The notes beneath the pieces were generated by a model. It had not been told where the DNA came from. It was given only the letters and a program-made list of their open reading frames with translations, and ran no database searches. A stretch of 38,027 bases of DNA from Atopobiaceae bacterium (GTDB taxonomy: Bacteria > Actinomycetota > Coriobacteriia > Coriobacteriales > Atopobiaceae): the NCBI GenBank assembly GCA_902834555.1, contig CADFJN010000023.1:1-38027 (forward strand), in the 5' to 3' direction. A program made the translations under genes and the position numbers. Below, piece by piece: positions 31,180-38,027 of this stretch; positions within the stretch are counted from its first letter, which is position 1; each line of letters begins with the position of its first letter.

Positions 31180-31191
31180 GGGAACGGTTCC
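31180..31191. promoter_or_regulatory. Palindrome related to the glgP operator
   Basis: GGGAACGGTTCC resembles GGGAACGTTCCC before glgP, with an odd centre and one extra base. It lies upstream of the glgB -10 box in the 286-base gap between glgB and nth, which otherwise shows no gene. Shared control of both glycogen transcripts is a guess. Confidence 0.3.
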
Positions 31192-31328
31192 ACATAACGG
31201 TGCGAGCGGTGATTTTGGGTGCCCGAGCGGCTTTGTTGAAGCCCCGGTGGAATAGCCACGGCAAGCGTTGTCGCCATGTCAAATTGCGGCCCACTGGGTA
31301 TCATTGACGGCAGACGAGAGGAGCTGCT

Positions 31329-32006
31329 ATGCCACGGGAGTCAAAGAAGTCGAAGCAGGAGCGCGCCACAGAGATCTGCCGGCGCATGGGCGAGCTGTAC
31401 CCCGGCGTAAAGAGCGCCCTCGCGTTTACGAACCCGTTCGAGCTGGTGATATGCGTGCTGCTCTCGGCACAGACCACCGATGCCGGCGTGAACCGCGTGA
31501 CGCCCGAGCTCTTCTCGCGCTGGCCTGACGCCCAGTCCATGGCAGCCGCAGACCCCGAGGAGGTTGGCGAGGTCATACGCTCCATTGGCTTCTGGCGTGC
31601 CAAGTCCAAGCACTGCGTGGAGACGGCGCAGATGATCGTCTCGGACTTTGGCGGAGAGGTTCCCGGGACCATGGAGGAGCTCTGCCGGCTGCCGGGCGTG
31701 GGGCGAAAGACGGCCAACATCGTGCTGAACAAGGCATTTGGCGTGGTAGATGGCATTGCGGTGGACACCCACGTGTTCCGCTTGGCAACGCGCTTTGGGC
31801 TCACCCGCGCAACGACGCCAGCGGCTGCCGAGAAGGACCTTCTCGACGTGATTCCACGCGAGCTGTGGTGCAACGTCAACGAGGAGTGGATCCACTTTGG
31901 GCGCGACGTATGCACGGCACGCTCGCCCAAGTGCGCAGGGTGCCCCATGGCCGACATCTGTCCGAGCGCCGGCCAGCCCGACCGCTACATCAAGCGAAGG
32001 AAGTAG
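31329..32006 (+). CDS. nth: Endonuclease III
   Basis: A 225-residue bifunctional DNA glycosylase/AP lyase that removes oxidised pyrimidines. The catalytic lysine lies in the helix-hairpin-helix LCRLPGVGRKTANIVLNKAF, the catalytic aspartate in VDTHVFRLATRFGL. The Fe-S cluster loop is complete at the C-terminus (C-x6-C-x2-C-x5-C in VCTARSPKCAGCPMADIC). GAGAGGAG precedes the ATG. It is divergent from glgB and convergent with metY; a TATCAT about 25 bases before the ATG may be its -10 box. Confidence 0.96.
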   Translation: MPRESKKSKQERATEICRRMGELYPGVKSALAFTNPFELVICVLLSAQTTDAGVNRVTPELFSRWPDAQSMAAADPEEVGEVIRSIGFWRAKSKHCVETAQMIVSDFGGEVPGTMEELCRLPGVGRKTANIVLNKAFGVVDGIAVDTHVFRLATRFGLTRATTPAAAEKDLLDVIPRELWCNVNEEWIHFGRDVCTARSPKCAGCPMADICPSAGQPDRYIKRRK

Positions 32007-32065
32007 CGTGCGCGGGGGCGTACCCCAATGTCGCCGGGAGGCACATTTATGCAGCTACTGCGTAC

Positions 32066-32103
32066 AAAACAAGCCCTCCGGCGACCGATTGTCGCCGGAG
32101 GGC
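32066..32103 (-). terminator. Terminator of metY, possibly bidirectional
   Basis: Perfect 13-bp arms GCCCTCCGGCGAC (32073-32085) and GTCGCCGGAGGGC (32091-32103) with a five-base loop. On the minus strand TTGTTTTGT follows, so it should stop metY transcripts. It also lies after nth on the plus strand, where the U-tract is poor. Confidence 0.8.
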
Positions 32104-32120
32104 CGTCTGTGTTGCAATTC

Positions 32121-32144
32121 TCGCCAAAAGCAGCGTATTGGCGA
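32121..32144. other. Second hairpin in the nth-metY gap
   Basis: Arms TCGCCAA (32121-32127) and TTGGCGA (32138-32144) with a ten-base loop, between the metY stop and its main terminator. The arms share the TCGCC core of the adjacent terminator, suggesting local duplication. Confidence 0.4.
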
Positions 32145-32190
32145 CAAGCGCTAGGAGCGCGAGAGGGGCTGGGGAGTCGCTGCCGACAGC

Positions 32191-33510
32191 CTACGCGTTG
32201 GCAATCGCCTGGTCGAGGTCGGCGATGATGTCGTCCACATCCTCGATGCCAACGGAGAGTCGGATGAGGTCCTCGGAGAGGTGCGCTGCCTTGAGCTGCT
32301 CGGGGGTGAGCTGCGAGTGCGTGGTGGATGCAGGGTGGATGATGAGGGACTTTGCGTCGCCAACGTTGGCGAGGTGCGTGAAGAGCTTCACGTTGTTCAC
32401 CACGTTGAGGCCGGCCTCACGACCACCCTTGACGCCAAAGACCACTACGCCGCCAAAGCCGTGCTTGAGGAGACGGGAAGCAACCTCGTGCGAAGGGTCA
32501 TCCTCGAGTCCAGAGTAGCGGACCCACGCGACCTTGGGGTTGTCCTTCAACCACTTGGCAACGGCGAGTGCGTTGTCGGAATGGCGCTGGACGCGCAGGG
32601 ACAGGGTCTCGAGGCCGATGCCGATGAGCTGCGCGGCGTACGGAGAGAGCGTGGGACCAAAGTCGCGCAGCTTGTTGGCTAGGACACGTGTAGAGAACGG
32701 CGCGGCGGGCGCGACGTCCGCGAAGACGGCACCGTGGTAGGAGGGGTCGGGCTTGGCAAGGGTGTGCCACTTCTCGGGGTCCTGCTTCCAGTTGAACTTG
32801 CCGGTGTCGATGACCGCGCCGCCCAGCGTGGCACCGTGGCCGCCAATCCACTTGGTGAGGGACTCGATCACGACGGCCGCGCCATCCTCGGCCGGACGAT
32901 AGAGGTACGGGGTCGCAAAGGTGTTATCGACAAAGACGGGCACCGGGGACGGCAGGGAGTTGGCAGCCTGGACCAGCGCCGGGACGTCCGCGACGTCCAC
33001 AAGCGGGTTGCCGATGGTCTCCACGTACCAGAGCTTGGTCTTGGGCGTGGTGGCAGCGACAAAGGCGTCGATGTCGTTGTTCTCGACGAAGGTGGTCTTC
33101 ACGCCCAGGTCGCCAAGGGTGTGCAGGAAGATGTTCCAGGTGCCGCCGTAGAGCGAGTCGGACGCGACTATCTCGTCGCCCGCGCCCACCAGGTTGGTGA
33201 GGGCGAGAATCTCGGCCGCGTGGCCAGAGGCGACGGCAACGGCACCGGTGCCACCCTCGACCGCAGCCACGCGAGCCGCAACGGCGTCAGTGGTGGTGTT
33301 GGTCAGGCGACCATAGACGTTACCGGGGCGGGTGAGGGCGAACTTCGCGGCGCCGTCCTCAGCATCCTTGAACTCGAATGCCGCGGAGGCGTAGATGGGA
33401 AGCGCCGCGGAGCCGGTGGTGGGATCGGGGGACCAGCCGGCGTGGACCTGCAGGGTGTTGAAGTGCTTCTCGGGATCCTTCGCAAAGTCGGGGTTGAGTT
33501 CAAAAGCCAT
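32191..33510 (-). CDS. metY: O-acetylhomoserine sulfhydrylase
   Basis: A 439-residue PLP enzyme of the Cys/Met-metabolism family that condenses O-acetylhomoserine with sulfide to homocysteine. The N-terminal FNTLQVHAGWSPDPTTGSAA and YGRLTNTTTDAVAARVAAVE, the PLP-stacking SDSLYGGTWNIFLHTLGDLG, the cofactor aspartate in VFVDNTFATPYLYRP, the PLP lysine in ESLTKWIGGHG, and the C-terminal IHPASTTHSQL are all typical. The long insert between the lysine and C-terminal domain fits MetY rather than MetB. AAGGAG lies eight bases before the ATG. A structured leader and dyads upstream point to regulation by sulfur supply. No metX is in the window. Confidence 0.95.
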   Translation of the reverse strand: MAFELNPDFAKDPEKHFNTLQVHAGWSPDPTTGSAALPIYASAAFEFKDAEDGAAKFALTRPGNVYGRLTNTTTDAVAARVAAVEGGTGAVAVASGHAAEILALTNLVGAGDEIVASDSLYGGTWNIFLHTLGDLGVKTTFVENNDIDAFVAATTPKTKLWYVETIGNPLVDVADVPALVQAANSLPSPVPVFVDNTFATPYLYRPAEDGAAVVIESLTKWIGGHGATLGGAVIDTGKFNWKQDPEKWHTLAKPDPSYHGAVFADVAPAAPFSTRVLANKLRDFGPTLSPYAAQLIGIGLETLSLRVQRHSDNALAVAKWLKDNPKVAWVRYSGLEDDPSHEVASRLLKHGFGGVVVFGVKGGREAGLNVVNNVKLFTHLANVGDAKSLIIHPASTTHSQLTPEQLKAAHLSEDLIRLSVGIEDVDDIIADLDQAIANA

Positions 33511-33578
33511 GATGTGTGCTCCTTGTTTCTCGTAATGCGCGGAATTGGTGTGATATCGCGATTGCTGATAGCTGGTGC

Positions 33579-33651
33579 TTCCGGATGAGCCCGAGCGCGT
33601 GGCAACGTCGCTGTTGCTCGCGGTCGGGCTAAGGCATCTGCCTGCCCGGAA
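33579..33651 (-). ncRNA. Structured metY leader element, possible cis-regulatory RNA
   Basis: Three nested stems predict a three-way junction. The outer stem is TTCCGG (33579-33584) with CCGGAA (33646-33651). A long arm pairs GCCCGA with TCGGGC (33589-33594, 33624-33629), CGCG with CGCG, and GCAAC with GTTGC (33602-33606, 33613-33617). A short arm pairs AGGC with GCCT. It lies 69 bases before the metY ATG. I see no match to the SAM riboswitch cores I know. Confidence 0.45.
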
Positions 33652-33747
33652 TTGGTTGGTATGTCTGTGTCCTCTTCATGGCTCCCAACTATAGCTACCC
33701 TCGTGACGAGAAGGAACCCTCACGGTTCCACAAGGTTTGGATAGGTT

Positions 33748-33768
33748 GTTATCGTTCTAAGCGATAAC
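33748..33768. promoter_or_regulatory. 21-bp dyad, likely operator
   Basis: Perfect 7-bp arms GTTATCG (33748-33754) and CGATAAC (33762-33768) around a seven-base centre, in an AT-rich patch between divergent metY and DUF975 genes. The size and spacing suit a LysR- or MarR-type dimer, but no regulator gene is adjacent. Confidence 0.45.
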
Positions 33769-33921
33769 TATAAGTCCCACGGTGAGTCCCGTGGTGACTT
33801 CCGGGCAGCCAAGCTGGTCATTGAGCAGCACTAATGCCTCTTTCGGCGCTCTTGCCGTATGCTGTCACCAGGGCCATTGGCCCAAGCAGCCCACTTCCAG
33901 ACCCATAGAAAGGGGCCCATT

Positions 33922-34671
33922 ATGTGGACCAGGGCAGAGCTCAAGCACCGCGGCAAGGCCGCATTTAAGCGCAACTACTGGAAGACGGTCCTTGTCGCCG
34001 CCATTCTGTCATTGCTCACCTATTCGTCGTCGCTGTCACACGGCTCCTCCGACGTAAGCAGTGATGGCGTAGCCGGAACCACCCATATGCTCACGGACCC
34101 CGCCTCTACCCTCTCGGCCAACAGTCAGTTGGTCGCAGGCTTCTTCGTGGGCATTGGACTTACAACCCTGGTTGTCATCGCCATTCTCGGCATCCTGGCT
34201 GGCGCGTTCCTCGTTCTGCCCCTCCAGGTGGGTTGCCAACGTTTCCTGTTTCTCAACCTCCGCGAGCCGGCAAATGTGCGAGAGGTTCTCTGGGCATTTG
34301 ACAGCAACTACCTCAATATCGTGAAGGTCATGTTCTTGAAGAACCTCAAGATCTTCGCATGGGCATTGCTGCTCGTGATTCCCGGCATCGTGAAGGCATA
34401 CGAATACCGGCTGGTTGACTATCTCCTCGCTGAGAACCCCGCGCTCTCCTCGGCAGAGGCGTGCGAGCAGAGCAGCGTCCTGATGGATGGCAATAAGTGG
34501 AATGCCTTTGTGCTTGACCTGTCGTTCATTGGCTGGAACGTCCTTTCGTACCTCACGCTTGGACTTGTCGGCCTCTTCTATGCCTCGCCCTACGAGAACA
34601 GCACCAACGCAGCGTTGTACGAGGCCCTTCGTTACGGGAACGACCAGGCATCTGCTCTGCCCGAGAAATAA
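33922..34671 (+). CDS. DUF975 family integral membrane protein
   Basis: A 249-residue polytopic membrane protein of unknown function. The amphipathic start MWTRAELKHRGKAAFKRNYW leading straight into a hydrophobic helix is typical of DUF975. A long hydrophobic stretch follows (AGFFVGIGLTTLVVIAILGI to LVLPLQVG), then NIVKVMFLKNLKIFAWALLL with VIPGIVKAYEYRLVDYLLAE, the best conserved family block, and a last helix pair ending in LGLVGLFYASPYENSTNAAL. I chose ATG at 33922 because AAAGGGG lies eight bases upstream and the family begins there. A strong terminator follows. It is alone on its strand, so context gives no role. Confidence 0.88.
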   Translation: MWTRAELKHRGKAAFKRNYWKTVLVAAILSLLTYSSSLSHGSSDVSSDGVAGTTHMLTDPASTLSANSQLVAGFFVGIGLTTLVVIAILGILAGAFLVLPLQVGCQRFLFLNLREPANVREVLWAFDSNYLNIVKVMFLKNLKIFAWALLLVIPGIVKAYEYRLVDYLLAENPALSSAEACEQSSVLMDGNKWNAFVLDLSFIGWNVLSYLTLGLVGLFYASPYENSTNAALYEALRYGNDQASALPEK

Positions 34672-34695
34672 AGCGCACCTCTCGCCCCACAAGCA

Positions 34696-34738
34696 AGGCG
34701 CCCGCCCCGGGGATCCGGGACGGGCGCCTCTTATCTCT
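34696..34738 (+). terminator. Terminator after the DUF975 gene
   Basis: Arms AGGCGCCCGCCCCGG (34696-34710) and CCGGGACGGGCGCCT (34715-34729) pair at 14 of 15 positions around GGAT, followed by CTTATCTCT. It lies between convergent genes. Confidence 0.75.
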
Positions 34739-34769
34739 CGTCAGATTGGCGAAACCTACGCGGCAAGCG

Positions 34770-35315
34770 CTAGTAGTTGATTGCCTGCTCCTCGAAGTAG
34801 CTCTGCGGGTGGTTGCAGACCGGGCAGACCTTGGGGGCCTCGGGGCCAACGTGCAGGTGACCGCAGTTGAGGCACTTCCAGACCTTGACGCCCGGACGGT
34901 TGAAGACCTCGCCCTTCTCGACGCGCTCGGCGAGCTTGTTGTAGCGCTCCTCGTGGTGCTTCTCGACCTCGCCAACCAGGCGGAACTTGGCAGCGATCTC
35001 CTTGAAGCCCTCCTCGTCAGCGGTCTCGGCGAAGCCCTTGTACATCTCGGTCCACTCGTAGTTCTCACCAGCAGCGGCGTCCTTGATGTTGGTCAGGGTG
35101 TCGGGCACATCGCCGCCGTGCAGATACTTGAACCAAAGCTTGGCGTGCTCGGACTCGTTGCCAGAGGTCTCGGTGAAGATGTCGGAGATCTGGACGTAGC
35201 CCTCCTTCTTGGCCTTGCTCGCATAGTAGGAGTACTTGCGGCTGGCCTGGGACTCACCAGCGAACGCTGCCTCGAGGTTCTTCTTGGTCTGCGAGTTCTC
35301 AAAATCGACTGCCAT
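34770..35315 (-). CDS. rbr: Rubrerythrin
   Basis: A 181-residue non-haem iron protein that reduces hydrogen peroxide in anaerobes. The N-terminal four-helix domain carries the di-iron ligands (AAFAGESQASRKYSYYA, SGNESEHAKLW, ENYEWTEMYKGFAETADEEG, VGEVEKHHEERY). A C-terminal rubredoxin-like knuckle follows (CLNCGHLHVG and CPVCNHPQSYF), giving four cysteines for one iron. Length is normal or slightly short. ATG at 35313-35315 has GAGGAG five bases upstream. It sits downstream of a MutY-like gene and an Rrf2 regulator on the same strand, with its own promoter-like element, fitting an oxidative-stress role. Confidence 0.95.
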   Translation of the reverse strand: MAVDFENSQTKKNLEAAFAGESQASRKYSYYASKAKKEGYVQISDIFTETSGNESEHAKLWFKYLHGGDVPDTLTNIKDAAAGENYEWTEMYKGFAETADEEGFKEIAAKFRLVGEVEKHHEERYNKLAERVEKGEVFNRPGVKVWKCLNCGHLHVGPEAPKVCPVCNHPQSYFEEQAINY

Positions 35316-35329
35316 TACTGCTCCTCTCC

Positions 35330-35348
35330 TTCCCCCTCTTTGGGGGAA
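35330..35348 (-). promoter_or_regulatory. Hairpin touching the rubrerythrin ribosome site
   Basis: Arms TTCCCCC and GGGGGAA with a five-base loop end just ahead of the GGAGAGGAG site. In mRNA the stem could protect the 5' end or influence translation. Confidence 0.35.
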
Positions 35349-35396
35349 ACATTGGGCCACGAAGCCGTGTCCCACCTGCCTTCGCAGGCGGTTCCC

Positions 35397-35405
35397 ATAG
35401 TAGCA
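35397..35405 (-). promoter_or_regulatory. Extended -10 element of rubrerythrin
   Basis: TGC followed by TACTAT on the minus strand forms an extended -10 box about 80 bases before the rubrerythrin ATG, in the gap just after the MutY-like gene. The -35 match is weak, as is common with extended -10 promoters. Confidence 0.45.
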
Positions 35406-36305
35406 TCAGGTGCACCAAATGTTACCGTTATTATGACAAAAACCCTCTCTCGAGAGTTCTGCCAGTAACGCCTGGGCATCCGATACGCCCACACCTCTTC
35501 TACCCGCTGCGCGCTCCTCGCGCGAAAGCTCCACGCAAAGAGTATCAAGGTCCACGCCGCCGCGCGGGTCGGCTCGGTGAGCGAGAAGAATGCGCAGGAC
35601 TTCGGCCCGCTTCTGTCGGTGAGAGCCCTCGAAGCGCGACTGCCGCACGTGCGAGCGCGACCGACGCGAAGGGTTGGGAACGGTTGCCTTGAGGTGCGCC
35701 CCGTAGTCGAGAAGAGCGTAGTACCAGGTGCGCGGGTCATCAGCGGGGTCGCTGGCGTCTTGCGGACAGGTCGCGCGCAAGATGGGCACCAGCCGCGCAT
35801 CAGAAACGCCCTCCTCGTGGGGAAAGAGCTCGTGGAGAAGCACGGTGCGCACGTTTGTCTCGAGATACACGCCGGGCAGGTCAAAGGCGAACGCTCGAAT
35901 GCCTGCGGCCGTCGCCGGTCCCACGCCGGGAAGCGCCTTGAGCGCCGCCTCATCAGATGGCATGGCTCCGCCTGCAGACGAGACCTCCTGTGCCGCACGC
36001 CAGAACGAGAGCGCTCGCCTGTTGTAGCCCAGACCCTGCCACTCGTCTAAGACGTCTGCGGAGTCCGCCGCAGTCAGGGCGTCGACCGTGGGAAAGAGCC
36101 CCAGCCAGTGCTGCCAGCGACCGTCCACGCGCGAGACCTGCGTCTGCTGGAGCATGACCTCAGAGATCCAGATGGCATAGGGGTCTCTCGTGCGGCGCCA
36201 GGGCAGGTCACGATAGAGCTCGCGCCCGCGTGCAAGCACCGAGGCACGAAACGAGGTGAGCTCATCTGCGGGCGGCAGGGCGCCGGAATCCGCGTGAGAA
36301 GGCAT
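35406..36305 (-). CDS. mutY: MutY-like adenine DNA glycosylase without Fe-S cluster
   Basis: A 299-residue HhH-GPD glycosylase. The MutY signature WISEVMLQQTQVSRVDGRW has the catalytic Glu49, followed by WQGLGYNRRAL and the helix-hairpin-helix LKALPGVGPATAAGIRAFA. MutY removes adenine opposite 8-oxoguanine. Two things differ from classical MutY: the catalytic Asp site (LDGNV in E. coli) reads LETNV with Glu149, and the four-cysteine Fe-S loop is absent. In its place come ALLDYGAHLKATVPNPSRRS, QSRFEGSHRQKR and a small winged-helix-like end. There is no NUDIX-type C-terminal domain. The ATG overlaps the Rrf2 stop by one base, so the two are co-translated. It may be a distinct MutY branch rather than a true orthologue. 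Confidence 0.82.
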   Translation of the reverse strand: MPSHADSGALPPADELTSFRASVLARGRELYRDLPWRRTRDPYAIWISEVMLQQTQVSRVDGRWQHWLGLFPTVDALTAADSADVLDEWQGLGYNRRALSFWRAAQEVSSAGGAMPSDEAALKALPGVGPATAAGIRAFAFDLPGVYLETNVRTVLLHELFPHEEGVSDARLVPILRATCPQDASDPADDPRTWYYALLDYGAHLKATVPNPSRRSRSHVRQSRFEGSHRQKRAEVLRILLAHRADPRGGVDLDTLCVELSREERAAGRRGVGVSDAQALLAELSREGFCHNNGNIWCT

Positions 36306-36784
36306 TACTCGTCCGTTGCCATTGGCTTGCGCTTGCTGCCCACAAGCTTGAACGAGCCCGTCATCTGCGGCATCTTGCCCTCCATCACAACCTGGTAGAG
36401 AGTAACGGAGTCAAAGTAGGCGCGCAGCATGCGCTCAGCGTTGCACCAAACGGGATTGAAGTGGCACTCGGCCATGCGCGGGCAGGGGCCGCCATCGTCC
36501 CCAGCGTAATCGCAGGCAGAGATAAGGATGGGACCCTGCACTGCCTCTACCAGCTTAAGGAGGGACGTGGTTCGCGGATCGACGGCAAGCCTCATGCCGC
36601 CGTGGGCGCCACGGGTGCTCTCCACGATGCCTGCCAGGGCAAGGTCATGCTGGATAGACCTCGCAAAGGAGTACGGGACGCCATTGTCCTTAGCAGCCGT
36701 TCGCACCGAAACAACCCCGTCCGGGTTTTGGACAAGAGCCGCCAGCATGCGAAGCGCGTAATCGGTCTTTCTCGAGATTTCCAT
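36305..36784 (-). CDS. Rrf2 family transcriptional regulator
   Basis: A 159-residue DNA-binding protein. The winged helix (MEISRKTDYALRMLAALVQN, VPYSFARSIQHDLALAGIVE, STRGAHGGMRLA) is classic Rrf2. Near the middle lie four cysteines in ACDYAGDDGGPCPRMAEC and FNPVWC with spacing x9, x5, x6, suited to binding an Fe-S cluster as in IscR or NsrR. Such proteins sense Fe-S status, nitric oxide or oxygen. AGGAGGT precedes the ATG. It is translationally coupled to the MutY-like gene and lies 25 bases after the HAD gene, so the three may form an operon; rubrerythrin downstream is a reasonable target. Confidence 0.93.
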   Translation of the reverse strand: MEISRKTDYALRMLAALVQNPDGVVSVRTAAKDNGVPYSFARSIQHDLALAGIVESTRGAHGGMRLAVDPRTTSLLKLVEAVQGPILISACDYAGDDGGPCPRMAECHFNPVWCNAERMLRAYFDSVTLYQVVMEGKMPQMTGSFKLVGSKRKPMATDE

Positions 36785-36809
36785 TGCTACCTCCTGGCAG
36801 CCCGACGGG

Positions 36810-37547
36810 CTAGCCCCTCCTCCGGCTCATCTTTGCGGGCGAGCTTCCCCATTCGAGAAATTCCCAGCCATGCTGCCGTGCCAACTTTCTAAGTGTCTCC
36901 CCCGGGCACACCGCGTAACCCTTTGCGGCTGCCGAGAGAAGCGCTGCATCTGTATGGTGATCGCCATAGGCGTATGCGAGTGTCCACGCGCCCTTGCCCA
37001 GATGGGCGTCCGCCCAGCGTGTGACTGCCGCGACCTTCTCAGGCCCCTGCACCACGGTTCCCTCGACGCGGCCCGTGTAGTTGCCCTCGGCGTCGCGCTC
37101 CATGCCGGTGGCAATGTAATCGTCCACGCCAAGCGCCTTGGCAGCATCCGCAGCGATGGGCGCAAACGTAGCCGAGACAAGCAGCGTGACGCAGCCCTCA
37201 TCGTGCCGTTTGGCAACCTCCGCGGCGACCTCCGGGCGATAGCGATCCTTGAGGGTGCTCTCGTAGAACTCGTGCATGACCTTGTCGATATCCCGGTGGC
37301 TCAGGTCCTCGAGCGCCCCAAAGACAAGCTCGCGGGCCTCGTCCTGACTCTGAGGCAGGTGCAGCTTGTATCGCAGGCCCCACCAGGCAAGCGCGGCAGC
37401 CCGAGGAACGGACATGAGGCCGTGACGCCACAGATACACCGAAAAGAGCGCGCCGGACTGACCGTCGATGGACGTACCGTCGAAGTCAAATACAGCCAGC
37501 CTGGCCTTTCTCTGTGGTTGCACGCCGTCGTTTGTAGAAGCGAGCAT
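36810..37547 (-). CDS. HAD-superfamily IB phosphatase
   Basis: About 245 residues. Motif I is LAVFDFDGTSIDGQSG with the two catalytic aspartates; motif II is LLVSATFAPIA; motif III/IV is AYAYGDHHTDAALLSAA, the usual metal-binding GD...D. The helical cap (FSVYLWRHGLMSVPRAAALA) and overall pattern match the SerB-like HAD-IB group, which includes phosphoserine phosphatase relatives and lysophosphatidate-type phosphatases. I chose ATG at 37545-37547 because GGAG lies nine bases upstream; longer frames to 37613 lack a site. Substrate unknown. It may head an operon with the Rrf2 and MutY-like genes. Confidence 0.85.
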   Translation of the reverse strand: MLASTNDGVQPQRKARLAVFDFDGTSIDGQSGALFSVYLWRHGLMSVPRAAALAWWGLRYKLHLPQSQDEARELVFGALEDLSHRDIDKVMHEFYESTLKDRYRPEVAAEVAKRHDEGCVTLLVSATFAPIAADAAKALGVDDYIATGMERDAEGNYTGRVEGTVVQGPEKVAAVTRWADAHLGKGAWTLAYAYGDHHTDAALLSAAAKGYAVCPGETLRKLARQHGWEFLEWGSSPAKMSRRRG

Positions 37548-37675
37548 GCTGTGCGTCTCCATGGTGCGGTTGGGAATCATATCGTGCCAATGATACCAGT
37601 CCGGCAACGACACGGAGCGAATTGTACTATTTGCCGTATCAATTCGGACAAACTGCTAAAGCACTTGTCGCGCAT

Positions 37676-37704
37676 ACAAAAAGGAGCCCCTTTCGGGGCT
37701 CCTT
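37676..37704 (-). terminator. Terminator after tRNA-Asp
   Basis: On the minus strand arms AAGGAGCCCC and GGGGCTCCTT enclose GAAA, followed by a T-rich tail. It begins ten bases after the tRNA CCA end. Confidence 0.9.
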
Positions 37705-37714
37705 GAGTTCACAA

Positions 37715-37791
<77 letters not shown>

Positions 37792-37811
37792 ACGCGCGTT
37801 GTGCGGGAGCT

Positions 37812-37841
37812 ATTATACGCAGAGGGCACAAGGTCTGTCTA
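37812..37841 (-). promoter_or_regulatory. Promoter of tRNA-Asp
   Basis: On the minus strand TAGACA (37836-37841) and a perfect TATAAT (37812-37817) are separated by 18 bases, with the -10 box about 20 bases before the tRNA 5' end. Confidence 0.75.
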
Positions 37842-38027
37842 GCCCAAATTTGAGAAAGTTTTGTGGGGCTGGGAGAGGGCTAGCCGGCACCAAGGCATCG
37901 CCGGCTGGGGTCAGGGCGTCAGACGGGCGGGGCGGGAACTTCTCCTGCAATTTTCGATCGTTTAAAGGCATTTGGGGATGCGGACGTTTTCTTGGACCAT
38001 CCTACCCCGCAAGCCCCAGCCTGCGCC
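37842..38027. other. Unassigned right edge
   Basis: No gene, RNA or recognisable start is seen. A 7-bp inverted repeat AGCCGGC (37882-37888) with GCCGGCT (37900-37906) could be a terminator of a gene lying outside the window. Confidence 0.3.

Larger units (their letters stand above)
33511..33921. promoter_or_regulatory. Divergent control region between metY and the DUF975 gene
   Basis: No gene is seen in these 411 bases. It holds a structured segment in the metY leader (33579-33651), TATAGT on the minus strand (33688-33693) as a possible -10 box, the odd palindrome CTCGTGACGAG (33700-33710), a small hairpin GGAACC/GGTTCC (33713-33729), a longer dyad (33748-33768), a CCACGG/CCGTGG hairpin (33777-33794) and GGGCCATTGGCCC (33871-33883). 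Confidence 0.5.

Noticed and set aside
33511..33700. SAM-I or SAM-IV riboswitch before metY
   Set aside because: Position and gene make it attractive, but the conserved core sequences are not visible; I list only a structured leader.
33859..33921. Longer N-terminus for the DUF975 protein
   Set aside because: No ribosome site for the upstream ATG; the family begins at the MWTR start, which has AAAGGGG at the right distance.

Overview
The window is GC-rich, gene-dense bacterial chromosome and most likely comes from a coriobacterial actinobacterium (Olsenella/Atopobiaceae-like). The reasons are the actinobacterial block mfd - mazG - divIC - ppx, CCA-encoded tRNAs, strong GGAG ribosome sites, and a saccharolytic, anaerobe-style gene set (GlgC plus GlgD, rubrerythrin, CstA, an Fe-dependent alcohol dehydrogenase, PTS parts). 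The genus is an inference. No phage, integrase, transposase or CRISPR array is visible.

Layout. Positions 1-84 hold the start of an iron alcohol dehydrogenase. cstA (459-2315, minus) and two tandem TPR-type genes (2734-4775, plus) diverge from an AT-rich control region packed with short repeats. tRNA-Glu and a lone PTS IIB gene follow. Next on minus come a two-part transketolase whose N-terminal half is fused to a GntR/UTRA regulator (5373-8022), tRNA-Leu, ppx, divIC, an SGNH-hydrolase/MazG fusion, and mfd. An EamA permease and a fused LicC-LicA phosphocholine protein (16182-18919) follow.

The centre (19153-31041) is a complete glycogen gene set on the minus strand. In transcription order it runs glgB, then glgP - glgC - glgD - glgA - GH13/GH77 fusion. 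GlgC/GlgD make ADP-glucose, GlgA extends chains, GlgB branches them, GlgP removes glucose-1-phosphate, and the GH13-MalQ fusion is expected to process short or branched glucans. Control sites are visible before glgP and glgB.

The right end holds nth (plus), metY with a structured leader (minus), a DUF975 membrane protein (plus), rubrerythrin, a MutY variant without an Fe-S cluster, an Rrf2 regulator, a HAD phosphatase and tRNA-Asp (all minus). The rubrerythrin/MutY/Rrf2 group suggests an oxidative-stress theme.

The main points of novelty are unusual fusions: GntR-UTRA-transketolase, SGNH-MazG, degenerate HTH-LicC-LicA, GH13-GH77, and GlgB with a histone H1-like tail. Several intergenic dyads and repeat clusters also match no family I can name.
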